Of a stretch of DNA of 12,836 nt, positions 1 to 7,269 are shown one piece after another. The stretch lies in NCBI GenBank assembly GCA_031283745.1, contig JAITBH010000019.1, forward strand, positions 1-12,836, read 5' to 3'. How positions within the stretch are numbered: the stretch's first letter is position 1; every line of letters starts with the position of its first letter. Under the pieces are notes generated by a model, which worked only from the letters and a program-made list of their open reading frames with translations, had not been told where the DNA came from and did not search any database. The translations under genes and the position numbers were made by a program. This stretch comes from Candidatus Ectomicrobium neotermitis. GTDB lineage: Bacteria > Elusimicrobiota > Endomicrobiia > Endomicrobiales > Endomicrobiaceae.

Positions 1-813
1 GATATGCTTGACGAATGCGTCCGAAACGTCGATGCCGTTGTCCACTGTGCCGGAGCGGTTAGGGCTAACAGTCAGGCTGACTATTTCAAAGCCAATGTCG
101 ACATAACAAAAAGGCTCGCTGAGAGTGTGTTGAGGGCAAACCCAAACTTAAAAAGGTTCATTTTCATATCCTCCCAAGCTGCCTTAGGCCCATCTAAATC
201 AGAAAAGCCAAAAACCCTTGACGAACAGCCCGCCCCCGTTTCCGATTACGGTTTGAGCAAACTTGAGGCTGAAAACGAGATAAAACGTCTGTTTGCACCA
301 AACCCCGCCTATACTATATTAAGACCCGCATCGGTCTACGGCCCCCGCGATAAAGACATTTTCATCTTTTTTGCCCTTGTCCACAGGCACTTAGCACCCA
401 AACCCTTAAAAAAACGCAAAGTTCAACTCGTTTTTGTCAAAGATATAGCCAAAGCCGTTGCCTTATCTTTAGACAGCCCCAAAAGTGCGGGCAAAACCTA
501 CTTCTTAGCCGACCAAAAGGCATATGACTGGGGGGAAATAGCCCAAATAATTGCCAAAAACGCCAAAAAGTTCACCGTTCCCATACCCCTGCCCGACCTT
601 GTTTTCCATTTGGCAGGCTGGACAAGCGATTTCTGGGCAAAAATCAGCAAAAAGCCCGCAGTTTTGAACAATCAGAAAGTAAAAGAGATGCTCCAAATGT
701 ATTGGATAGGGGACAATTTGCCCGCCAAAACCGACCTCAACCTCCCCTTTGTTTCCCTTGAAAAGGGGTCTGAAATAACTTATAATTGGTATATAAACAA
801 TAGATACTTATGA
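1..813 (+). CDS. NAD(P)-dependent epimerase/dehydratase family protein, candidate ceramide reductase (CerR-like), 5' partial
   Basis: This is an extended short-chain dehydrogenase/reductase. The frame is open from base 1, so the ATG at 4 is probably internal: the usual N-terminal GxxGxxG nucleotide-binding loop is absent and about 50-60 residues must lie upstream. Counting from that ATG, visible family signatures are the DAVVHCAG strand end (10-17), a FISSQAALG serine segment (about 53-61), the catalytic YGLSK (YxxxK, Y82 and K86) and LRPASVYGP (about 106-114). In extended SDRs these form the Ser-Tyr-Lys active site. Substrate cannot be read from the motifs. Because a serine palmitoyltransferase-like gene and a GNAT acyltransferase follow, I infer a role like Caulobacter CerR, which reduces the 3-keto group of oxidised ceramide. 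A sugar-nucleotide epimerase or 3-ketosphinganine reductase remains possible. The coding strand is locally C-rich (for example 23 C to 7 G in 541-600), unlike most later genes. Confidence 0.85.
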   Translation, partial: DMLDECVRNVDAVVHCAGAVRANSQADYFKANVDITKRLAESVLRANPNLKRFIFISSQAALGPSKSEKPKTLDEQPAPVSDYGLSKLEAENEIKRLFAPNPAYTILRPASVYGPRDKDIFIFFALVHRHLAPKPLKKRKVQLVFVKDIAKAVALSLDSPKSAGKTYFLADQKAYDWGEIAQIIAKNAKKFTVPIPLPDLVFHLAGWTSDFWAKISKKPAVLNNQKVKEMLQMYWIGDNLPAKTDLNLPFVSLEKGSEITYNWYINNRYL

Positions 814-860
814 TATATGATTACAAGGAATTGAGATCCAAAAAAGGGGTTGGACGATGA
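810..860 (+). CDS. 16-codon mini-ORF bridging the epimerase and PLP-enzyme genes (doubtful)
   Basis: An ATG at 810-812 overlaps the TGA stop of the epimerase gene (ATGA), and the frame runs 16 codons to a TGA at 858-860, which in turn overlaps the ATG of the next gene (ATGA again). The peptide would begin MIYDYKELRSKK and has no recognisable domain. It has no clear ribosome binding site of its own and would depend on coupling to the upstream stop. The arrangement could be a coupling device that carries ribosomes across the 43-base gap, or chance. No function is claimed. Confidence 0.2.
   Translation: MIYDYKELRSKKGVGR
843..849 (+). promoter_or_regulatory. Ribosome binding site of the serine palmitoyltransferase gene
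   Basis: AAAGGGG lies 7 bases before the ATG at 857. It supports that start and shows the gene can be initiated independently as well as by coupling. Confidence 0.6.
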
Positions 861-2044
861 ACGCAGGTATTTTCACCAAATGTTTAGAGTTTACGATACC
901 CGCTGAGCTGAAAAAAGCGGGTCTTTATCCATATTTTCAGAAGGTCGAGTCCGCTCAAGGTCCTGAAGTAACAATAGACGGCTCCAAAAAAATAGTCGTT
1001 TGCTCAAATAACTACCTCGGCTTGGCAAATCACCCTAAAGTCATCGAAGCATCGTGTGAAGCTGCACGGAGATACGGCACATCAGGCACGGGCAGCCGTT
1101 TTCTTAACGGAACAACCGATTTGCACGAAAAAGTGGAGACAAAGTTCGCAAAGTTTGTAGGTAAAGAGAGTGCGATACTCTTTACCACCGGTCATCACTC
1201 AAATCTCGGGGCATTGTCTACTCTTATAGGTAAAGGCGACTTTGTCATCACAGATAAACTTGACCATGCCTCCATGATAGACGGATGCCGCCTTTCTCAA
1301 GGGGAAATTGTTCGATATAGGCACAACAATATGGGAGATTTGGAGAGGCACCTCCAGAGATATGAGGACAAAAACAAGCTTATAGCCGTTGACGGGGTGT
1401 TTTCTATGGAAGGCGACATTGTGAACTTGCCCGAAGTGGTCAAGCTCGCTAAGAAATACAAAGCAGGGGTTTTTGTTGACGATGCCCACTCTTTAGGCGT
1501 TTTGGGCAAAAACGGGAAGGGAACTGGAGAATATTTTAACCTTGAAAACGATATAGATGTATTGATGGCTACTGCCTCAAAGTCTTTGGCATCTGTTGGG
1601 GGCTTCATAGCTTCCTCAAAAGCTATCGTTGAATACATAAAAAACTCAGCCCGCTCTCTAATTTTTACAGCCAGTTTGCCGCCAGCATGTGTTGGAGCAA
1701 TAGATATGGCATTAGATTTGATAGTTCAAGAGCCTCAAAGAAGGGCAAAACTGTTTGAAAACTCCAACAAAATGCTCAGAGAGTTCAAAAAACTCGGTTT
1801 TAATACCAGCAACTCATCAGCCTCCCCAATAATCCCTATAACAGTCGGCACAGATGAAACTGCCTTTAAGATGTGGAGAAGGCTTTTTGATGAGGGGGTA
1901 TTTGCCTCCCCAGTCATCACCCCGGCTGTTCCCGCAGGGCAAGCAATAATAAGGACAAGCTATATGGCAACCCACACAGATGAACATTTAGACTTTATGC
2001 TTGATAAGTTCGAAAAAATAGGCAAAAAACTCGGCATAATATAA
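857..2044 (+). CDS. spt: Serine palmitoyltransferase-type alpha-oxoamine synthase (PLP enzyme)
   Basis: This is a fold-type I PLP enzyme of the alpha-oxoamine synthase family, which condenses an amino acid with an acyl thioester and releases CO2. Serine palmitoyltransferase makes 3-ketosphinganine from serine and palmitoyl-thioester in the cytoplasm. Its 395 residues are full length for the soluble bacterial enzyme. Visible landmarks are CSNNYLGLANHP (49-60), GTSGTGSRFLNGT (74-86), the PLP-stacking H137 in KLDHASMIDG, DDAHSLG (D208 and H211 contact the cofactor), and K242 in ATASKSLASVGGF, the Schiff-base lysine. The KSLAS(V/I)GGF context is closer to serine palmitoyltransferases than to BioF (GKALGSFG-like) or Kbl (GKALGG-like). 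The neighbouring reductase and N-acyltransferase genes support the same reading. The stop overlaps the next ATG by one base (TAATG). Glycine C-acetyltransferase or 8-amino-7-oxononanoate synthase activity cannot be fully excluded from sequence alone. Confidence 0.82.
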   Translation: MNAGIFTKCLEFTIPAELKKAGLYPYFQKVESAQGPEVTIDGSKKIVVCSNNYLGLANHPKVIEASCEAARRYGTSGTGSRFLNGTTDLHEKVETKFAKFVGKESAILFTTGHHSNLGALSTLIGKGDFVITDKLDHASMIDGCRLSQGEIVRYRHNNMGDLERHLQRYEDKNKLIAVDGVFSMEGDIVNLPEVVKLAKKYKAGVFVDDAHSLGVLGKNGKGTGEYFNLENDIDVLMATASKSLASVGGFIASSKAIVEYIKNSARSLIFTASLPPACVGAIDMALDLIVQEPQRRAKLFENSNKMLREFKKLGFNTSNSSASPIIPITVGTDETAFKMWRRLFDEGVFASPVITPAVPAGQAIIRTSYMATHTDEHLDFMLDKFEKIGKKLGII

Positions 2045-3156
2045 TGATAATTTCTTGTGTAAAAACCCCTCGACAGTTTGATCAATTCATAAAATTTGCT
2101 TGGAAAATCTATACCAAAGAAAGTCCTTGGGTCCCTCCCTTAATTTCAGGTGTCAAATCAATGTTATCTGCAGACAAAAATCCTTTTTGGCTTCATGCTA
2201 AAAAGGATTTATTTTTGGCTTATGACGACAAAGGCAAAGTCGTCGGCAGGGTCGCAGCTATAATCGATTACAACTACATCAACTTTCACAATGACAATTG
2301 CGGGTTTTTTGGCTTTTTTGAGTGCATTGATGATGAGAAAATTGCAAAAGCCCTGATTGATGAAGTGCAAAAGTGGCTGGCAGCACACAACATTTTCAAA
2401 ATGATGGGACCCATGAACCCCTCCACCAATGATGAGTGCGGATTTTTGTGCGAAGGTTTTGAAATACCCCCCAGCATCATGATGACTTATACCCCAAAGT
2501 ATTACTTAAACCTTGCTCAAAGTGCGGGCTTAAAGAAAATCAAAGAACTCTACGCTTACACTATGCCCGTAACAGCAGACAACAGGCTTGAAAGGTTAAA
2601 AAGAGTTGCTGAGATGGTAAAAAAACGGTTTCCCGCTTTGGAGATCAGAACCCTCAACATCAAAGATATTCGCAATGAGCTGAAATTTGTGATGTCTGTT
2701 TATAACCGTGCTTGGGAGAAAAATTGGGGCTTTGTCCCTTGGACAAATGAGGAGTTTGAGGATATAGCAAAAAATTTTAAGCCTCTTTTGGACCCAAAAT
2801 TAGCGATACTCGCCTCAATTTCAGGCTCACCAGTGGGGATGTTGGTGTCTATTCCCGACTACAATCAAGTGTTAAAAAAGTTAAACGGCAGGCTGTTCCC
2901 GATTGGCTTTCTCAAATTTCTTTATGGAAAACGCAAAATCGACGAGTTGAGGCTGATGATAATGGGGGTAGTCAAAGAACACAGAAACAAAGGCATTGAA
3001 GCACTGATGTATTTGGAGGGGTTAAAATATGCTCTGACAAAGTCCTATAAACATTGCGAACTCTCATGGATTTTAGACGACAATATCCCTACACAAAGGA
3101 CTGCCGAGATGATGAGCGGAAAAATTTATAAACGATATGCAATTTATGCCAAATAA
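2044..3156 (+). CDS. GNAT-fold N-acyltransferase, candidate bacterial ceramide synthase (bCerS-like)
   Basis: The 370-residue product resembles a widespread but poorly named GNAT-superfamily group. The N-terminal part carries WVPPL (about 29-33), FFGFFE (about 90-95) and a conserved block GPMNPSTNDECG (122-133) followed by IMMTYTPKYY. The C-terminal part ends in a GNAT acyl-CoA loop, VVKEHRNKGIEA (309-320), in which R314 to A320 match the R/QxxGxG/A pantetheine-binding motif in degenerate form. GNAT enzymes transfer acyl groups from CoA to amines. In Caulobacter a GNAT protein, bCerS, acylates 3-ketosphinganine to oxidised ceramide. The one-base overlap with the spt stop implies tight translational coupling and so a shared pathway, which is why I propose the bCerS role. 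That assignment is inference from context and remembered family features. The gene is intact, and its stop lies 19 bases before the next start. Confidence 0.7.
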   Translation: MIISCVKTPRQFDQFIKFAWKIYTKESPWVPPLISGVKSMLSADKNPFWLHAKKDLFLAYDDKGKVVGRVAAIIDYNYINFHNDNCGFFGFFECIDDEKIAKALIDEVQKWLAAHNIFKMMGPMNPSTNDECGFLCEGFEIPPSIMMTYTPKYYLNLAQSAGLKKIKELYAYTMPVTADNRLERLKRVAEMVKKRFPALEIRTLNIKDIRNELKFVMSVYNRAWEKNWGFVPWTNEEFEDIAKNFKPLLDPKLAILASISGSPVGMLVSIPDYNQVLKKLNGRLFPIGFLKFLYGKRKIDELRLMIMGVVKEHRNKGIEALMYLEGLKYALTKSYKHCELSWILDDNIPTQRTAEMMSGKIYKRYAIYAK

Positions 3157-3160
3157 TAAA

Positions 3161-3168
3161 AAGGAGAG
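3161..3168 (+). promoter_or_regulatory. Strong ribosome binding site that fixes the start at 3176
   Basis: AAGGAGAG ends 7 bases before the ATG at 3176. It rules out the upstream in-frame ATG at 3137, which lies inside the preceding gene and has no such site, and gives a 119-residue product. Confidence 0.8.
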
Positions 3169-3175
3169 ATGGAAA

Positions 3176-3535
3176 ATGAATGAAGCTAACGGTAAGAAGA
3201 AAGGGTTTTTTAGCAGGTTTTTTTCTAATGACAAGAGCGAGGATGCAAGCAACGGAAAGGAATATGAAAACGCTTTTGTAACTATCGATTATCCTCTTGA
3301 GAATGAAATAGTCAAAGGGCTGCATTATGGAGTTCGTCTTGGTGCATCAAAAGATGGTTCAGTTGAAATTTCAATAAATGATGAAGAGTGGAAGCCCTGC
3401 AGGTTCGGGTCGGGATATTGGTGGTTTGATTGGGGTTATTTTAAGCCCGGCGATTACAAACTATCGGCAAGAATCATAAGCCCCAGCGGCGAGGTTATCG
3501 TAACCTCCAAAGAAAGGCATTGTAAGGTATGTTAA
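3176..3535 (+). CDS. Uncharacterised 119-residue protein with an Ig-like beta domain
   Basis: I do not recognise a named family. The first 25 or so residues are polar and basic around a short amphipathic patch (KKKGFFSRFFSN, about 7-18). There is no cleavable signal peptide, so the protein is probably cytoplasmic, perhaps touching the membrane by that patch. The rest (about 33-119) alternates hydrophobic and polar residues like a single beta-sandwich. It contains FVTIDYPLENEIVKG, VEISINDEEWKPC, the aromatic GYWWFDWGY and GDYKLSARIISPSGEV. This pattern is typical of bacterial Ig-like or carbohydrate-binding-like modules found at the ends of larger proteins, here standing alone. The start is fixed by the strong site at 3161. 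The last seven bases overlap the next gene, so the two are coupled. Position directly after the lipid genes and before a terminator suggests a link to that operon, but no function is claimed. Confidence 0.75.
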   Translation: MNEANGKKKGFFSRFFSNDKSEDASNGKEYENAFVTIDYPLENEIVKGLHYGVRLGASKDGSVEISINDEEWKPCRFGSGYWWFDWGYFKPGDYKLSARIISPSGEVIVTSKERHCKVC

Positions 3536-3720
3536 AAGACAAAAAATCCCGTTCTTTATTTGATGATATGTGTGAGGATATAGGAAAAATTGCAGTTTTC
3601 GTGGGTTTTGCTTACTCTGTTTTTGTCTTAACAACCACATTATTTGCCTCCAAAAAGGGGACTAACCATTATGACAGGCTAAAAAAATCTTATGAGGGGC
3701 TTTCACCAGACGAATATTAA
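3529..3720 (+). CDS. Uncharacterised 63-residue single-span membrane protein
   Basis: A small protein with no family I recognise. Residues 1-17 are charged, about 18-40 (IGKIAVFVGFAYSVFVLTTT onward) form one hydrophobic segment long enough to cross the membrane, and the tail is polar with RLKKSYEGLSPDEY at the end. The start ATG lies seven bases inside the end of the Ig-like gene, with only a weak purine run before it, so translation probably depends on coupling. A hairpin terminator begins 20 bases after the stop, making this the last gene of the unit. It could partner the 119-residue protein at the membrane; that is inference only. Confidence 0.65.
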   Translation: MLKDKKSRSLFDDMCEDIGKIAVFVGFAYSVFVLTTTLFASKKGTNHYDRLKKSYEGLSPDEY

Positions 3721-3740
3721 GTAGGTAGCTAAAAATAATA

Positions 3741-3776
3741 CTGCGTTTTATCGTCTTTACGATAGACGCAGTTTTT
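3741..3776 (+). terminator. Rho-independent terminator after the putative ceramide operon
   Basis: CTGCGT pairs with ACGCAG and, after a small internal mismatch or bulge, TATCGT pairs with ACGATA around a CTTT loop. The hairpin spans 3741-3771 and is followed by TTTTT (3772-3776). An A-rich run before the stem could let it work on the other strand, but no convergent gene exists here. It ends only 28 bases before the smc start. Confidence 0.8.
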
Positions 3777-3804
3777 ATATGTAGTCAAAAGGACAAAAAT
3801 AACA

Positions 3805-6800
3805 ATGTATCTAAAGAAAGTTGAGATTATCGGGTTCAAATCATTTGCAGACAAAACGATCTTGGATTTTGAAAAGGGCATTACTGTCATTATCGGGCCT
3901 AATGGATGCGGAAAATCTAATATCTCAGATGCCATTCGCTGGTGCTTAGGGGAACAGCGGGCAAAATCTATGAGAAGCGGCCGTATGCAGGATGTGATTT
4001 TTGGCGGAACGCAAAAGCGGGCGGTTACAGGTATGGCTGAGGTGTCTTTGACTTTCGACAATTCTCAAAATGTTTTGCCGATAGATTATTCCGAAGTCCA
4101 TATCACAAGAAAATTGTTTAGAAATGGCGAGAGCGAATACTACATCAACAAAACTCAGTGCCGCCTCAAAGATATTCGGGATATGTTTTTAGACACTGGG
4201 ATTGGTTTTGACGGCTATTCGATAATTGAGCAGGGCAAGGTTGACTTTTTAACTACAGCTAAGCCTGAGGATAGACGGGAACTTTTTGAGGAAGCTGCTG
4301 GAGTGGCAAAGTATAAAGCCCGCCGAGAGGAAACTCTTCGCAAACTTGACAAGGTAGATGCCGATATGTTCCGACTTTCGGATGCTCTAACCCTCCAAAA
4401 AGAGCAAATAGGTCTTTTAGAGCAGCAAGCCCGAAAAGCCAAGCAGTATCAAAAGTATCAGCTTGAACTTGCAAAATATGAAACAGCCGACTTGGTCCAC
4501 CAGATAAGTTTTGGCGACAGTGAAATTTCAAAAATTAAAGAAACCCTTGACCCAAAAATTAAAGATTTCGAGATAAACAACACCGCTATGGCTCAAACAG
4601 AAGTCGAAATTTCAGATATGCGTTTATCGCTTGATGAAAAAAACTCTCAGTATGTGGAACTTAATTCAGAAATTAGCGAGATAAAAAATCAGATAGGGGT
4701 TGCTGACCAGATTGTCCAAAGTTCCTCTCAAAGAGAAGACGAGATAAATGATGAGCAGGAAAAACTTTCCGTCGAGCTTTCCGAAAATGAAAACAAAATC
4801 GCCGAATATGAGACCGAACTAAACGTTGTAAACACCGACGACACGACTTTAGTTGACGAAGTTGAAAATTTGCACAAGCTCTTTATTGAAAAGGAGCAAC
4901 AATACAATCAAACGCAAACCCGCCTTGCTGAGATCACTGCTCAAATTTCCCAAATTCGCCTCAAGCTTTCAGAGATAGATATGCAAAAAGAGCAGCAGAT
5001 AAATTCAAAGAGCGAAGTTGTGCAATCTCAAAACACATTAAACATTGAAACCGAATCCTTAAAGAGAATTGCAGCTGTGCTTGAGAGAGATATTGAGCCG
5101 ACCAATAATGAAATTGCCGCCCTTGAGGCTGAACTTTTGAAAGCAAATGATGCCGTTGCGTCAAATGAAAGTGCTAAAGAAAAGATAAGTGCTGAAATTG
5201 CCGAAAATGAAATTAAAGCCCAGACCTATGAAAACAATTTGTCCGAGCTAAAAAATAATCTCGCCTCAAACCAAGCAAGAGTTGAAACCTTAAAAGAGTT
5301 TGACAAAAGCGACCCTATTCGTTCTGCCATCAGGGCAGTCGTCAGCTTAGGAATAGCCCGCGGCCCTGTCAGCAACCTTATTGATCTTGAGCCTGAATAT
5401 GAAAACTTGGCGGCGGCAGCACTTGGCGAAAAGCTGAACTATCTGATCTGCAAAAATGTAGAGGCTGCAGAGCAGGCAATAAACTTCTTAGAAGAAAACA
5501 ATCTCTCAAACCTCTCTTTCATTATTGAAGACAGAATTTCCGATGGGCAAAAATCGTCTCCATTTAAGCTGCCTGTCGGTTCCTTTGAGCTAACAAGCAT
5601 CCTGAATTTCCACTCAGACGACGAAAAGATAATAAGGTTTTTGTGTTCCGATGCTATCGTTTCAGAAAAGAAAATTTACTCATCAGTGATTGTCAGCGGA
5701 GGGGCAAAATATTCATCAGAAAAACCTGTGCTTATTGAGGAGCAAATTAAGAGGCTTGAGGATAAAAATTCCCGCATTGCAGAAAACATAGACGCTTTGC
5801 AAAAAAACATCGAGGAGATAAGCGAGACCCAAATAGATCTGAAATCTCAAAAAGACAGGCTTGGTTTTGACGAGGTCAAACTTAAAACTCAAATAGAAAA
5901 CAAAAGAAGCCAGATAGAGGACAAGAAATTTGACATCACGGGCTATGTTGCCGAGATAGATAAAAACAAAGCACTGATAGAAACCCATACCGCATCCTTA
6001 AATGAACTCAATGAAAAAATTGCCCTTGCTGAGGCTGAGATAGAAACACTCTTTAGCTCCGAAAAAGAGCTGAGCGCAGAGCTTGAAACAAAAGAAAGCG
6101 AGCAGATAAATTTAAGAACTTTAGAATCGTCTTTAGCCCCGCAAATGATGGATGCAAGAAGTGCCTATGACAAGAAAGCGTCCGAAATTGAAAACAAAAA
6201 GAAGGGGCAGGAATACATCAAGGAAAATATCGTCAACATTAAAGACAGAATTGAATCTATAAAGAGCCGAATAGTTGATAATGAGACCAAGTTGGCAGAG
6301 TTGCTAAACGTTCAAGAAACCGAAACTGAAAAAATCAAAAATCTCCATGAGGAAAGAGCAGAGAAGGAAGCTTATCTGCAAACTTTCCTTGCCCAAAAAG
6401 ATGATTTGCAAACGCAGATAGACACAAAAACCGAAACTTCCCACGAGCTAAAAACCAAAACCGATCAGCTAAACGGGGAGATAAACTCAATGCAGATAGA
6501 CCTAAAGAATTTTGAATTTCAAAGGAACAATCTGTCGCAGAAATTAGAGGAAATGTTTGGGAAATCTTATGAGGAGCTAAAAGAGGAGTTTAGTTCTGTC
6601 GAGGCAAACAGAGAGGAGATAACGAAAATCAAACGCAAAATGGACTCGCTTGGCGCCATTAACCACGCAGCCCCCGAAGAATATGACACTTTAGAGCAGC
6701 GATATACCTTCCTCTCAGCACAGCAAAAAGATCTCCTCAAAGCTAAAGAAGACCTGCACAAAGTTATACGGAAAATAAACGATGCCACCATAGAAAACTT

Positions 6801-7257
6801 TAAGAAAACTTTTGATGTTGTCAGGAATAATTTTCAGCAGCTATACCGCAAACTTTTCGGCGGAGGGGGCGAGGCAGACTTGAGGCTTACTGATGAAAAC
6901 AATTTGCTTGAAAGCGGGATAGATATTTTCGCTCAACCGCCCGGCAAAAAGCTTCAAAACATATCCCTCTACTCTGGAGGGGAAAAAGCTCTAACAGCAG
7001 TGGCTCTTTTGTTTGCTTTCTTTATGGTCAAGGCTTCGCCGTTTTGTATCTTAGATGAGGTGGATGCGCCTTTAGATGATGCAAATATCGGGAGATACAA
7101 TAAGATGATAAAAGAGTTCGTAAAAGATACTCAGTTTTTGATCGTTACCCACAACAAGAGGACGATGGAAATTGCTGATATTCTTTACGGGGTAACAATG
7201 GAAGAGCAGGGGATTTCAAAAATAATATCCGTAAACTTAAACCAATCGAGAAACTAA
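3805..7257 (+). CDS. smc: Chromosome segregation protein SMC
   Basis: SMC is the ATPase core of the bacterial condensin complex; it dimerises, binds the ScpA kleisin and ScpB, and organises replicated chromosomes. The 1150 residues fit the family. In order: an N-terminal ATPase half with Walker A GPNGCGKSN (31-39) and an IIEQGKVD segment; a first coiled coil (about 170-495) rich in E, K, Q and L; a hinge (about 498-640) including GPVSNLIDLEPEYENLAAAA; a returning coiled coil (about 645-985); and a C-terminal ATPase half with the ABC signature LYSGGEKA (1055-1062), Walker B FCILDEVD (1080-1087) and the nearby D-loop. Both nucleotide-binding halves are intact, so the protein should be functional. 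AAAAGGA at 3787-3793 is the probable ribosome binding site. scpA and scpB are not in this window. The preceding terminator leaves little room for a separate promoter. Confidence 0.97.
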   Translation: MYLKKVEIIGFKSFADKTILDFEKGITVIIGPNGCGKSNISDAIRWCLGEQRAKSMRSGRMQDVIFGGTQKRAVTGMAEVSLTFDNSQNVLPIDYSEVHITRKLFRNGESEYYINKTQCRLKDIRDMFLDTGIGFDGYSIIEQGKVDFLTTAKPEDRRELFEEAAGVAKYKARREETLRKLDKVDADMFRLSDALTLQKEQIGLLEQQARKAKQYQKYQLELAKYETADLVHQISFGDSEISKIKETLDPKIKDFEINNTAMAQTEVEISDMRLSLDEKNSQYVELNSEISEIKNQIGVADQIVQSSSQREDEINDEQEKLSVELSENENKIAEYETELNVVNTDDTTLVDEVENLHKLFIEKEQQYNQTQTRLAEITAQISQIRLKLSEIDMQKEQQINSKSEVVQSQNTLNIETESLKRIAAVLERDIEPTNNEIAALEAELLKANDAVASNESAKEKISAEIAENEIKAQTYENNLSELKNNLASNQARVETLKEFDKSDPIRSAIRAVVSLGIARGPVSNLIDLEPEYENLAAAALGEKLNYLICKNVEAAEQAINFLEENNLSNLSFIIEDRISDGQKSSPFKLPVGSFELTSILNFHSDDEKIIRFLCSDAIVSEKKIYSSVIVSGGAKYSSEKPVLIEEQIKRLEDKNSRIAENIDALQKNIEEISETQIDLKSQKDRLGFDEVKLKTQIENKRSQIEDKKFDITGYVAEIDKNKALIETHTASLNELNEKIALAEAEIETLFSSEKELSAELETKESEQINLRTLESSLAPQMMDARSAYDKKASEIENKKKGQEYIKENIVNIKDRIESIKSRIVDNETKLAELLNVQETETEKIKNLHEERAEKEAYLQTFLAQKDDLQTQIDTKTETSHELKTKTDQLNGEINSMQIDLKNFEFQRNNLSQKLEEMFGKSYEELKEEFSSVEANREEITKIKRKMDSLGAINHAAPEEYDTLEQRYTFLSAQQKDLLKAKEDLHKVIRKINDATIENFKKTFDVVRNNFQQLYRKLFGGGGEADLRLTDENNLLESGIDIFAQPPGKKLQNISLYSGGEKALTAVALLFAFFMVKASPFCILDEVDAPLDDANIGRYNKMIKEFVKDTQFLIVTHNKRTMEIADILYGVTMEEQGISKIISVNLNQSRN

Positions 7258-7269
7258 GAGGTATATAAA

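Noticed and set aside
1297..1638. A 113-codon antisense ORF within spt
   Set aside because: It is the shadow of the conserved PLP-enzyme core, with no independent evidence of coding.
857..2044. Annotation as biotin synthesis BioF or threonine-pathway Kbl
   Set aside because: The lysine context SKSLASVGGF and the neighbouring GNAT and reductase genes favour serine palmitoyltransferase; no biotin genes or threonine dehydrogenase are adjacent.
3137..3175. An upstream in-frame ATG that would extend the Ig-like protein to 132 residues
   Set aside because: It lies inside the GNAT gene, whereas the ATG at 3176 has AAGGAGAG at ideal spacing.
4300..7000. Repetitive E/K/Q-rich sequence in smc as a possible tandem repeat
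   Set aside because: It is the normal low-complexity look of the SMC coiled coils; no exact DNA repeat unit is seen.
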